DNA of 22,037 nucleotides, from assembly GCA_964587525.1 (NCBI GenBank), contig CAZPLZ010000032.1:1-22037 (forward strand). The letters run 5' to 3'. Numbering within the stretch: position 1 is the first letter of the stretch; each line of letters starts with the position of its first letter. Positions 7,185 to 14,436 of this stretch are shown here, piece by piece. The notes under the pieces are model-generated. The model was not told where the DNA came from and did not search any database. It saw nothing but the letters and a program-made list of their open reading frames with translations. The stretch is from CAZPLZ01 sp964587525 (lineage in GTDB: Bacteria; Oederibacteriota; CAKKQC01). The position numbers were made by a program, and so were the translations under genes.

Positions 7185-7215
7185 TTGTCAAGTATCGGCA
7201 TGACGGATGTACAAT
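7185..7215 (+). promoter_or_regulatory. Candidate promoter of the 107-residue hypothetical gene
   Basis: TTGTCA (7185-7190), 19-bp spacer, TACAAT (7210-7215). The -10 ends 8 nt before ATG 7224, which would give an almost leaderless transcript. This also favours 7224 over starts further upstream. Confidence 0.4.
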
Positions 7216-7223
7216 CGAAGGGT

Positions 7224-7547
7224 ATGCGGTACCGAGTCCAGGCAAAGTTGAAACCAGGAGTTGGAAGCACGTTCTACCGGAAGCTGACGGATGGCTCCAT
7301 AGAGCAGCAGAAGCCGGACGGCCGGGAAATCCTCGCCTCCATGCAGCGGGCGGTCGTTTTAGAAGGCGGGACCATCGCCTGGACTGAAACCTGTTACTGT
7401 GACCCGCCCTTGAAACACGAACGAGGGACCGTTTATGACAGTTTTTTCGATGAGTTCGTGACCGAACCCCTCGAAGGGGATGCTCCCAATCTTGAAGGGG
7501 CCTCGTTCTGGGAGCGTCTTCAGGTGAGGAGCGGTTCGTCGGGTTGA
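7224..7547 (+). CDS. Conserved hypothetical protein (107 residues)
   Basis: A small soluble protein beginning MRYRVQAKLKPG, with a YRKLTDGSIEQQKPDGREI segment, then AWTETCYCDPPLKHERGTVYD and an acidic C-terminus. I recall similar short proteins as conserved hypotheticals in environmental bacteria, but I know no function. The length and the ferredoxin-like alternation of strands and helices suggest a compact alpha/beta domain. Cys-Tyr-Cys is the only possible metal-binding feature. The frame is open upstream to 7047, but residues before 7224 look non-coding and the candidate promoter lies there. Its stop codon overlaps the -35 box of the downstream toxin-antitoxin promoter. Confidence 0.7.
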   Translation: MRYRVQAKLKPGVGSTFYRKLTDGSIEQQKPDGREILASMQRAVVLEGGTIAWTETCYCDPPLKHERGTVYDSFFDEFVTEPLEGDAPNLEGASFWERLQVRSGSSG

Positions 7548-7582
7548 CCCTGCTCATTCGTTCAACTATCATAGTTGCTATG
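7544..7582 (+). promoter_or_regulatory. Promoter-operator of the Phd/PIN toxin-antitoxin operon
   Basis: TTGACC (7544-7549), 17-bp spacer, TATCAT (7567-7572). The -10 is buried in the perfect palindrome CAACTAT-c-ATAGTTG (7563-7577). A second, overlapping inverted repeat, CATAG-ttg-CTATG, covers 7570-7582. This is the expected layout for repression by the Phd/YefM antitoxin and its toxin complex. Confidence 0.65.
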
Positions 7583-7596
7583 GTTGGGGTCCCGTG

Positions 7597-7881
7597 ATGC
7601 AGAAGGTGTCTACGCTCGAAGTTCGGCAGCGGTTGGGCGATATTCTGAACCGTGTTGCGCTGCGGCACGATGAGTTTATCGTTGAACGCAAAGGAAAGCC
7701 GCTGGCCGCGATGGTGCCTGTTGGACGGATTAAGCACATGCGGGAATTTGCAAGATTGTTTGCCCTTGAATTTCTGCGGCGTCCTCGGCGTCCTCTAACG
7801 CAAGCCCAGGCCGATCGGCTCGCCAATGAGGCTAAGCACTGGAGTCGTCATCCCAGGCTGAAGAGGCAACACAAGTCTTAG
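7597..7881 (+). CDS. Phd/YefM-family antitoxin
   Basis: A 94-residue antitoxin. The N-terminal half, MQKVSTLEVRQRLGDILNRVALRHDEFIVERKGKPLAAMVP when pieced together, is the Phd/YefM DNA-binding and dimerisation fold. The basic, Pro- and Arg-rich C-terminal half is the likely toxin-neutralising tail. ATG 7597 is preferred because GGGG (7586-7589) lies 7 nt upstream; GTG 7594 is the alternative. The stop codon at 7879-7881 abuts the ATG of the PIN toxin, so the two are translationally coupled. It should bind the palindrome overlapping its own promoter. Confidence 0.85.
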   Translation: MQKVSTLEVRQRLGDILNRVALRHDEFIVERKGKPLAAMVPVGRIKHMREFARLFALEFLRRPRRPLTQAQADRLANEAKHWSRHPRLKRQHKS

Positions 7882-8304
7882 ATGCTTCGCGTCGTCTTGG
7901 ACGCGAATGTGTTGGTCAGTGCTTTGATAAAACCCAAGGGTGTGCCGGGGAAAATCTACGACAGATATTTCAAAGGCCATGAGTTTGAAATGGTCATCTC
8001 CGAATCAATCTTTGGGGAATATCGCCGTTGCCTTGCCTATCCCAGGGTGCGAAAGTTCATCCCTGCTACTGAGGAGGAAATCGAGAAATATCTGGCAACC
8101 ATCATTCAGTTTGCCGATCTGGTGGAAGGCCGCTTGGAGGAGGAGATGGACGTTCCGGACAGGGATGACCGCAAATATCTCGCAGCCGCCATCGAGGGCA
8201 GGGCAAATTATCTCGTAAGCGGTGACGCTCAATTGCTGGATCTGGTGGAATGCCAAGGGGTGCGAATCGTTTCGCCCCGTGCATTTCTCAACATGTTAAT
8301 TTAG
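7882..8304 (+). CDS. PIN-domain toxin of a putative toxin-antitoxin system
   Basis: A 140-residue PIN-domain ribonuclease of the COG1569-like putative toxin family. Acidic active-site residues are visible: Asp7 in VVLDANVLVSAL, Glu46 in ESIFGEYRR, Asp96 in PDRDDRKYLAAA and Asp115 in LVSGDAQLL. This completes the Mg2+-binding set of an active nuclease. Toxins of this family are expected to cleave RNA when free of antitoxin. It begins directly after the antitoxin stop with no spacer. Pairing of a Phd-type antitoxin with a PIN toxin is known. The exact RNA target cannot be read from sequence. Confidence 0.85.
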   Translation: MLRVVLDANVLVSALIKPKGVPGKIYDRYFKGHEFEMVISESIFGEYRRCLAYPRVRKFIPATEEEIEKYLATIIQFADLVEGRLEEEMDVPDRDDRKYLAAAIEGRANYLVSGDAQLLDLVECQGVRIVSPRAFLNMLI

Positions 8305-8375
8305 CGCTGTTGGCACGTTGGGAAAAGCAGGCCTGACACGATTACCTCGAAGGGAATGAGGCGCCAAAGGCTGGG

Positions 8376-9926
8376 CTAGCGGGTTGAAGGGCGGCCCAGG
8401 AGGCGGACGGCGGCGATCAGGGCCGCCACGCCAGCCAGGAGACACCACCAAGGAGAGATTCCCAGACCGGCTGGGAGGGTGCCTGCGACCACCGCGATCA
8501 CGCCGGCCAGCAAGGCGTAAGGAATTTGAGTGCGGAAGTGCTCGACCAGGTCGCACCGGGTGGCGGTGGAAGACAGAATCGTGGTGTCGCTGATGATTGA
8601 GCAGTGATCGCCGAAAACAGATCCCGCCAGCACGCTGCCCACCGTTGAGATCAGCAGCAGTTGCGCCGCGTCAGGCGCAAGCCCGGCCGCGGTTCCGCTG
8701 GCGGCAGCCAGCGGAACCGCCACGGGCATCAGGATCGCCATCGTCGCGAACGACGAGCCGGTGGAAAAGCTCATTCCCGCGCCGGCGAGGAACACGAACG
8801 TGGGGAGCATCCACGGCCGAGCTGTGTCCGCGAGCGCCTGTCCCACGTACTGGCCGGTACCGAGCTCGCGGCAGATGTCGCCCAGGGCCCAGGCCAGGAC
8901 CAGAATGAGGAGCGGCGGGATCATCAGCCACGCCCCGCGTCCGCTGGCGCGGGCCAGTGCGACGGGGCTGAGATTCCCCGGCCAGCGGGCCAGCGCCAAG
9001 GCGGCGATGAAACCAGACAGCGACGCCCATAACATGGCGCTGTACGAGTCCGCGCCGCCCATCACGTCGAGAAAGGTGGACGATGCCAAGGTGCCTTCTG
9101 CGGCCAGGGCGCTCCTTCCGCTGACGATCAGACCAGCGAGGGTGCCGAACAGGAGTAGCGCCATGGGGATCAAGGCCACCACCCAGGTTCCGCGCCCGCC
9201 GGTGCGGCCCGGCGACGGGGCCGGCCCTTTCCGGGCCGTCCCTTCCGAGACTGCCATGGGGCCAAAGTCGCGGCCGGAGAAACCGATGATGAAGACGAGC
9301 GCCAGGGCGAAGAGCAGGTAGAACCGGAACGGGATGGACTCGAGGAACACCGCGTAGGGTTCCAGGGCCGCCAGGTCCGGCTGGGGTAGCGCCACCAGGG
9401 CGTCTTGTATCAGGCTCAGCTCGAAGCCGATCCAGGTACTGATGAAAAAAATGCTCGAGACCGAGGCGGCGGTGCTGTCCACGATGTACGCGAGTTTGGC
9501 CCGGCTCAGCCGGTGATACGCGAACACCGCCATGAACGCCGGGCCGATGATCAGGCAGTTGGCGTAGTCATCAAAAAAGATCAGGAGTCCGGCCAAACCG
9601 GCACAGACCTGGGCCTTGGTTGCCGTGGAGGCCAACCGGATCAGCCGTGAGACCAGCGCGCTGGTTCCGCCGCTGTCCGCCATCAGGACCACGGTGGAGC
9701 CAATCATCGTCGTGAAGGCCAGCAGTTTGAGCCGGTCGAGATTGTTGAAGGGGTTGATGGCGTATTCGCTCACCAGCCGCCACAGGGTTTGGGGGATGTC
9801 GCCGCCGGTCACCATGAGGGCACCGACCGTGACCCCCGTCAACAGTGAAAGGTACACGCGACGGGTGACGATGGCCAGGACGATCGCGAGCAGGGGGGGG
9901 ATCAACGAAAAGATCGTACCGGTCAT
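8376..9926 (-). CDS. NhaC-family Na+/H+ antiporter
   Basis: A 516-residue inner-membrane protein with about a dozen hydrophobic helices, the usual size for the family. Family hallmarks are LSLLTGVTVGALM near the N-terminus, LLIFFDDYANCLIIGPAFM around residue 115, DSTAASVSS and a C-terminal SVFGDHCSIISDTTILSS. NhaC-type proteins exchange Na+ or an organic anion with protons; some relatives carry malate/lactate or amino acids, so the cargo is uncertain. It is the third gene of a leftward operon, 19 nt after the second aldo/keto reductase, with GAGGAT upstream as a ribosome site. Co-transcription with reductases hints at transport of an organic acid or metabolite, but this is inference. The 71-nt gap before the convergent PIN toxin gene has no clear terminator. 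Confidence 0.85.
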   Translation of the reverse strand: MTGTIFSLIPPLLAIVLAIVTRRVYLSLLTGVTVGALMVTGGDIPQTLWRLVSEYAINPFNNLDRLKLLAFTTMIGSTVVLMADSGGTSALVSRLIRLASTATKAQVCAGLAGLLIFFDDYANCLIIGPAFMAVFAYHRLSRAKLAYIVDSTAASVSSIFFISTWIGFELSLIQDALVALPQPDLAALEPYAVFLESIPFRFYLLFALALVFIIGFSGRDFGPMAVSEGTARKGPAPSPGRTGGRGTWVVALIPMALLLFGTLAGLIVSGRSALAAEGTLASSTFLDVMGGADSYSAMLWASLSGFIAALALARWPGNLSPVALARASGRGAWLMIPPLLILVLAWALGDICRELGTGQYVGQALADTARPWMLPTFVFLAGAGMSFSTGSSFATMAILMPVAVPLAAASGTAAGLAPDAAQLLLISTVGSVLAGSVFGDHCSIISDTTILSSTATRCDLVEHFRTQIPYALLAGVIAVVAGTLPAGLGISPWWCLLAGVAALIAAVRLLGRPSTR

Positions 9927-9945
9927 AGCAGAGATCCTCAGCCGG

Positions 9946-10899
9946 TCAGGCTGACACGTGATCCAGTAGGGCCATTTCCTCCGTCGTCAGCTTGAGCCCC
10001 ACGGCACCGAGATTGTCGTTGAGTTGTTCGACCGTGTTCGCTCCGATGATGGGGGCGGTCATCCAGTCGTGCGTGAGGTGCCAGCCCAGCGCCATCTGGC
10101 AGATTGTCTTCCCCCGTTTGTGGCTCAAGGTTTCCAGCGTGTCAATGATGGCGAAGTTCTTGTCGGACCAGAGCCGCTTGGTTACATGCTCGGCCCGGGG
10201 GGTCTTGGGCAATGGCCGGTCCTTGCGGTACTTGCCGGTCAAGAACCCTTGTGCGATAGGGCTGTATGGGATACAGGCGATCCGATGCTGCTTCATCAAC
10301 TGCACATGTTCCCGCTCCAGGCCGCGGTCGGTCAGGTTGTAGAGGGGCTGATAAGAGGTGTATTGGGGCAGTCCTTTTTTTGCTGCCGTGGCCATCGCTT
10401 CCGCGAGCTGGCTGGCGCTGAGATTGGACGCGCCGATGTACCGGACCTTTCCCGCGCGGATCAGTTCGTCATACGCTCGCAGCGTCTCTTCGATGGGGGT
10501 GGCGGGGTCGGCCCAGTGGGATTGGTACAAGTCGATGTAATCTGTTTGCAGCCGGCGCAACGAGTCATCGCAGGCCCTCAAGATGTGCTCGCGACTCAAT
10601 CCCTCACCAGTGGGGCCTTCCCACATGCGCCCGCGACATTTGGTGGCGAGGATGATCTGCTTGCGGTTCTTCCGCGCCGTGAACCATTGACCCACCACCG
10701 TTTCGGATTCGCCCCCCTTGTGCCCCTCCACCCACTGCGTGTAGATGTCAGCGGTGTCCAGGAAGTTGCCACCGGCGGAGACGTACGCGTCAAACAGGTC
10801 GTGAATATCGTTGGCCCGGGCGGTCCAGCCGATCTGACCGGTGCCCAGGCAGATCTCCGCCACCGACAGGCCGGTCGGACCCAGCGGGCGATATTTCAT
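9946..10899 (-). CDS. Aldo/keto reductase (second of a tandem pair)
   Basis: A 317-residue NADPH-dependent oxidoreductase with a TIM-barrel fold. The catalytic tetrad is complete: Asp48 and Tyr53 in LDTADIY, Lys87 in LATKCRG and His128 in LYQSHWAD. PIIGANTVEQL near the C-terminus is the cofactor-binding region. It belongs to the COG0667 (YajO/Tas-like) group, which reduces aldehydes or ketones of sugars and other metabolites. It starts directly after the TAA of the upstream paralogue (TAA then ATG, no gap), so the pair is coupled. The two proteins are similar over their whole length, pointing to an old tandem duplication. Substrate unknown. Confidence 0.9.
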   Translation of the reverse strand: MKYRPLGPTGLSVAEICLGTGQIGWTARANDIHDLFDAYVSAGGNFLDTADIYTQWVEGHKGGESETVVGQWFTARKNRKQIILATKCRGRMWEGPTGEGLSREHILRACDDSLRRLQTDYIDLYQSHWADPATPIEETLRAYDELIRAGKVRYIGASNLSASQLAEAMATAAKKGLPQYTSYQPLYNLTDRGLEREHVQLMKQHRIACIPYSPIAQGFLTGKYRKDRPLPKTPRAEHVTKRLWSDKNFAIIDTLETLSHKRGKTICQMALGWHLTHDWMTAPIIGANTVEQLNDNLGAVGLKLTTEEMALLDHVSA

Positions 10900-11856
10900 T
10901 TAAGCGGAGACGTTGTCGAGGACGGTTTTTTCCTCCGGCTTTAATTTCAATCCTACGGCGCCCAGGCTCTCGGCAAGCTGAGCGGGGGTGTTGGCGCCGA
11001 TGATCGGCGAGGTCATCCATTCGTGCGCCAGCAGCCAGCCAAGCGCCATCTGCAGCATCGATTTGGCGCGCGGCCGGCCGAGCCGTTCCAGCGTGTCGAG
11101 GGTCTTCCAGTTTTTGTCGGTCATCAGGCGCTTGAGGCCATCAGCCCGCTTGCTCTTGGGCAGCGGCTTGTTCTTCTGGTACTTGCCGGTGAGGAATCCG
11201 CCCGCCAGCGGCGAATAGGGGATCACCGCCACCTGGTATTTTTTGATCAGCCAGACATGATCTTTCTCCAGGTCGCGTCCGAGGATGTTGTAGTAGGGCT
11301 GGTAAGAGATATATTGGGGCAGGTTCAGGGCGCGAGCGGTGGCGAGCGCCTCCGCGAACTGTCCGGCGCTGTAGTTCGAGCAGCCGATGAACCGCACTTT
11401 GCCGCCCCGGATCAAATCCTGATAGGCGCTTAAGGTTTCCTCGATGGGGGTCGCCGGGTCCGACGTGTGTGACTGGTAGAGGTCGATGTAGTCCGTCTGC
11501 AACCGGCGCAGGGAATCCTCGCAGGCCTTCACGATGTGCGCCCGGCTCAATCCTTCGCCCGTGGGACCTGCCCACATGCGCCCCCGGCACTTGGTGGCCA
11601 GGATGATCTGCCGGCGGTTCTTGCGCTGCTTCATCCACTTGCCGATGATCGTTTCGGCTTCGCCGCCGTGGAGGCCCTTGGCCCAAGAGGTGTAGATGTC
11701 GGCGGTGTCAATGAAGTTGCCGCCCGCTGTTTCGAAGGCGTTCAGCACCTTGTACGACACGGCTTCCGTGGTGGTCCACTTAAACTGCATGGTTCCCAGG
11801 CACAGTTCAGAAACACGGAGTCCGGTGGCACCCAGCGGGCGGTATTCCATTCCCAT
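10900..11856 (-). CDS. Aldo/keto reductase (first of a tandem pair)
   Basis: An aldo/keto reductase of about 318 residues, paralogous to the gene at 9946-10899. Numbered from MEYRPLG, it has Asp48 and Tyr53 (IDTADIY), Lys87 (LATKCRG) and His128 (LYQSHTSD). All four catalytic residues are present, with SPIIGANTPAQL as the C-terminal cofactor-binding segment. The start is ambiguous. ATG 11856 (MGMEYRPLG) lies 8 nt beyond a good -10 box. ATG 11850 (MEYRPLG) matches the paralogue's start. ATG 11874 would overlap the promoter and is unlikely. It is the first gene of the leftward reductase-reductase-antiporter operon and is divergent from the GHL10 gene. Confidence 0.88.
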   Translation of the reverse strand: MGMEYRPLGATGLRVSELCLGTMQFKWTTTEAVSYKVLNAFETAGGNFIDTADIYTSWAKGLHGGEAETIIGKWMKQRKNRRQIILATKCRGRMWAGPTGEGLSRAHIVKACEDSLRRLQTDYIDLYQSHTSDPATPIEETLSAYQDLIRGGKVRFIGCSNYSAGQFAEALATARALNLPQYISYQPYYNILGRDLEKDHVWLIKKYQVAVIPYSPLAGGFLTGKYQKNKPLPKSKRADGLKRLMTDKNWKTLDTLERLGRPRAKSMLQMALGWLLAHEWMTSPIIGANTPAQLAESLGAVGLKLKPEEKTVLDNVSA

Positions 11857-11864
11857 ACCCCGCC

Positions 11865-11893
11865 AATGTAACAAGCGGTGCGGGCATTATCAA
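11865..11893 (-). promoter_or_regulatory. Promoter of the aldo/keto reductase operon
   Basis: On the minus strand: TTGATA (11893-11888), 17-bp spacer, TACATT (11870-11865). This is a good sigma-70-like match with ideal spacing. The -10 ends 8 nt before ATG 11856. The -35 is shared with the opposing candidate promoter. Confidence 0.6.
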
Positions 11894-13656
11894 TCTGCGG
11901 GCTTTCCTGTAATCTATGGCATGTGTGGTGGGCAACGTTTCTGATGGCGGTTTCGGCGCACGCGGTGGAAGTGATCACCCCGGCCGACCTGGCTGATCCT
12001 TCCCGGTGGGTTCCTCTTGAAGGAACGCCGCCCGCTGAGGTCGTGACCGAAGAGGGGAAAACGTATCTCAAGCTGCCCTGTCCGTTCTCGGCCCTGACCG
12101 GATGGCGCTACGCCTGGGACATCACCCTGGACGCGGACCTCAAGGACCATCGGTGGCTCAAGCTCAGAGCGAAGGCCGATGACCCGGACGCCGTGGCCGA
12201 GGTGGTTCTATACTTCGAGTCCGGAAGCGGCTGGTACCGGGGCGGGCTGGGCGGGCTGACGCCAGACTGGAGCACCTTGGTGGGGAGGCGGGTGAAATTT
12301 AGCACCGAGGGCGTGCCCGCAGGATGGAATACGGTCACCAGGATGCGGCTGGCGGTGATCCCGGCGGCCAAGCGGGACACCACCGTATACATCGGCGGGC
12401 TGGAAGGCACCTCGGCGGTGTCGCTGGAGGACGCGGCACGGGTTGGGCCATATCAATCCCTCGCGGAATTGCGCGTTGCACTCACTGGCTCAACGGCGGC
12501 CGAGGAATCGCTCCGGCGGGGAGAGGCGCTGATCAAGGAAGCGGCGAAGCACCCGGATATTTCCGCCGCCAAGCCGCAGCAACTCATCCAGCAGGCCCGG
12601 TCAGCCCTCGTGGACGCCTATGTCCGCGCGCAGAAACCGAAACCAGGCGAGCTGCGCGGCGCGTGGTGCCACTCGGGAACCGGCCCGCCGATGGGGTGGA
12701 CCAAAACAATCGAGGCGCTGGCGGATAACGGGTTCAACGCGATCTTTCCCAACCTGCTCTGGAGCGGGATCGCGTACTATCCCAGCAAGGTGGTGCCGGT
12801 GGCGCCGGAGGTGGCCAGCCGGGGCGATCAGCTCAAGGAAATCCTGGCGGCGGCCAAACGCCGGGGGGTGGCCGTGCATGTCTGGAAAGTGTCCTGGCAG
12901 TTCGGGTGGATGACGGACCCCAAGGTCGCGGTGCCGTTCCGGTTCGCAGGTCGCTTGCAAGTGGACCAGAACGGCAAGCAGGGAGGCTGGCTGTGCCCTT
13001 CGAATCCCAAAAACCGCAAGTATGAGCTGGATGCCATCCGCGAGCTGGTGCGCAACTATGACATCGACGGGTTTCACCTGGATTACATCCGGTTCAATGG
13101 CAACGAGTGGTGTTTTTGCCCGAGCTGCCGGAAGGCGTTCCAGAAGTCAGTTCGCCGGAAGCTCAAGGATTGGCCGGCCCCCGTGGTCGAAGGCGGCAAG
13201 TATGAGCAGCGGTATCTTGAATTCCGCCGGGATTTGATCACCAGCTTTGTGCGGGAAACCCGAAAGGCGATCAAAAAGATCAAACCCGAGATGAAGCTGT
13301 CAGCCGCCGTGTTTCCTCTTCCTCATTCAGCAAGAAAGAACGTCTTGCAGGATTGGGTGCGTTGGGTGCATGAGGGTCTTTTGGATTTCGTGTGTCCGAT
13401 GATTTACACCGAGAACCTGTCTGAGATGCGAAGCCGGGCGAAGGCGGGGCTCGACGCCGTGGCCGGCAAGGTGCCGCTCTATGTTGGGATGTATGCCACC
13501 TATGCCCCGGACCAGCGCCAGGAGCCCGACATGGCGGTGGCCCAGATCGTGGCGGCCCGGGAGCTGGGGGCGTCTGGATTCGTACTCTTTGAGATCCAAG
13601 ACCACGTGCTGACGGATCTGCTGCCGGTGCTCCGGTTGGGGGTGACCGCTCCCTGA
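11878..13656 (+). CDS. GHL10 (DUF187) glycoside-hydrolase-like secreted protein
   Basis: From GTG 11878 a 592-residue protein with a signal peptide ending near SAHA-VEV. A region of about 150 residues rich in beta strand and aromatic residues (about 40-185) may bind carbohydrate. A linker helix follows. The C-terminal TIM-barrel domain (from about residue 259) belongs to the glycosyl hydrolase-like 10 family, best seen in YDIDGFHLDYIRFNG, where Asp402 is a probable catalytic or binding residue. A Cys cluster CFCPSC (412, 414, 417) sits just after that strand. Members are thought to act on polysaccharides, but few have been tested. The start is uncertain: GTG 11923 fits a candidate promoter but leaves a short signal sequence. 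The next gene overlaps by 4 bp. Confidence 0.82.
   Translation: MRALSICGLSCNLWHVWWATFLMAVSAHAVEVITPADLADPSRWVPLEGTPPAEVVTEEGKTYLKLPCPFSALTGWRYAWDITLDADLKDHRWLKLRAKADDPDAVAEVVLYFESGSGWYRGGLGGLTPDWSTLVGRRVKFSTEGVPAGWNTVTRMRLAVIPAAKRDTTVYIGGLEGTSAVSLEDAARVGPYQSLAELRVALTGSTAAEESLRRGEALIKEAAKHPDISAAKPQQLIQQARSALVDAYVRAQKPKPGELRGAWCHSGTGPPMGWTKTIEALADNGFNAIFPNLLWSGIAYYPSKVVPVAPEVASRGDQLKEILAAAKRRGVAVHVWKVSWQFGWMTDPKVAVPFRFAGRLQVDQNGKQGGWLCPSNPKNRKYELDAIRELVRNYDIDGFHLDYIRFNGNEWCFCPSCRKAFQKSVRRKLKDWPAPVVEGGKYEQRYLEFRRDLITSFVRETRKAIKKIKPEMKLSAAVFPLPHSARKNVLQDWVRWVHEGLLDFVCPMIYTENLSEMRSRAKAGLDAVAGKVPLYVGMYATYAPDQRQEPDMAVAQIVAARELGASGFVLFEIQDHVLTDLLPVLRLGVTAP
11887..11915 (+). promoter_or_regulatory. 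Opposing promoter candidate for the GHL10 gene
   Basis: TTATCA (11887-11892), 17-bp spacer, TAATCT (11910-11915). It shares the bases 11888-11892 with the -35 of the leftward promoter. It would place the start of transcription near GTG 11923, an in-frame alternative start for the GHL10 gene. Confidence 0.35.
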
Positions 13657-14345
13657 CCCGGCATCTCATCACGCTGTCGTTTGACGACGGGTTCAAAAAA
13701 TCTTTCACGCTCACCGCCCGCATCTACGAGGAGTTCGGGTTGAAGGCGTGTCTCAACGTGATTGCTCGCAGCTGCGAGCCAAAATTCAAGAGCCCCGATG
13801 AGTACCATGGAACGCCCACGGGCACGTGGGAGTTCTGGAATGAGCTGGCGGCCAGAGGTCACGAAATTATGCCGCACGGGTGGGATCACAGTAATCACGC
13901 CCGCATCCCGCTTGAGGAGAGCCGGAAAAAAATCGATCTGTGCCTGGAGGCATTCAGGAACAACCTGAAGGGCTTCAAGCAGGAAGAAGCGGTGTTCAAT
14001 TTCCCGTACAACTCCAGTACCCCGGAGGCGGAGGCGCACCTGGTTGGCAAGGTGCGCGGCATCAGGACGCGGGGCGGCGAGTATAACCCCTGGCCATCCA
14101 AGGAATTGTTCCGGCTGGGCAACTCTGGCTTTGGTCCTGGGAACAGCGAGGAGCACTTGGACCGGCATCTGGAAAAGTTTTTAGCGGGACCGGAGGGATG
14201 GTTTGTGTACAATCTGCACGGCCTGGATGATGAAGGCTGGGGTCCGATCGGGGCGGACTACCTGCGCCGGCTGCTTGAGCGACTCCTGAAGATCGAAGGG
14301 GTGGAGATGCTACCCGCCGCCGCGGCGTTTAGGAAGTACGGTTAG
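13653..14345 (+). CDS. Polysaccharide deacetylase-family protein with a CTG start
   Basis: A 230-residue NodB-like (CE4) protein. The first catalytic motif LSFDDGF (Asp11-Asp12) lies upstream of any ATG, GTG or TTG that could serve; the first such codon, TTG 13740, would delete it. CTG 13653 overlaps the stop of the GHL10 gene as CTGA, with GGGGGTGA (13638-13645) upstream as a ribosome site. It gives MTRHLITLSFDDGF. Motif 2 is HGWDH (His75, His79), the usual metal-binding HxxxH. FNFPYN is the motif 3 region, and VYNLHG near the end supplies the motif 5 His. No signal peptide is seen, so it may act in the cytoplasm. Translational coupling implies a shared carbohydrate substrate. Confidence 0.8.
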   Translation: MTRHLITLSFDDGFKKSFTLTARIYEEFGLKACLNVIARSCEPKFKSPDEYHGTPTGTWEFWNELAARGHEIMPHGWDHSNHARIPLEESRKKIDLCLEAFRNNLKGFKQEEAVFNFPYNSSTPEAEAHLVGKVRGIRTRGGEYNPWPSKELFRLGNSGFGPGNSEEHLDRHLEKFLAGPEGWFVYNLHGLDDEGWGPIGADYLRRLLERLLKIEGVEMLPAAAAFRKYG

Positions 14346-14351
14346 AGCTCT

Positions 14352-14436
14352 CCCCCCTCACCCTGCCCTCTCCCCCCTTCGGGGGGAGAGGGGTATGCGG
14401 TCGAGCGATAAGAGGTCCCATAGAGGGTGAGGGGGG
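14352..14436. repeat. Nested fold-back element between convergent genes
   Basis: Outer arms CCCCCCTCACCCT (14352-14364) and AGGGTGAGGGGGG (14424-14436) are perfect 13-bp complements. Inside them a second perfect 12-bp stem, CCCTCTCCCCCC (14366-14377) with GGGGGGAGAGGG (14381-14392), has a TTC loop. The right outer arm abuts the stop codon of the dehydrogenase gene. TTATTT follows the GC stem, so it may terminate rightward transcription. It resembles the CCCTCTCCCC-type intergenic repeats (REP/MITE-like) scattered in many bacterial genomes. Confidence 0.8.

Noticed and set aside
8305..8375. Terminator between the convergent PIN toxin and antiporter genes
   Set aside because: No stable stem with a T-run on either strand; only short 4-bp matches were found.
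10024..10944. Long open frame on the + strand opposite the aldo/keto reductases
   Set aside because: It is a high-G+C antisense shadow; the reductases have complete catalytic motifs, and this frame has none.
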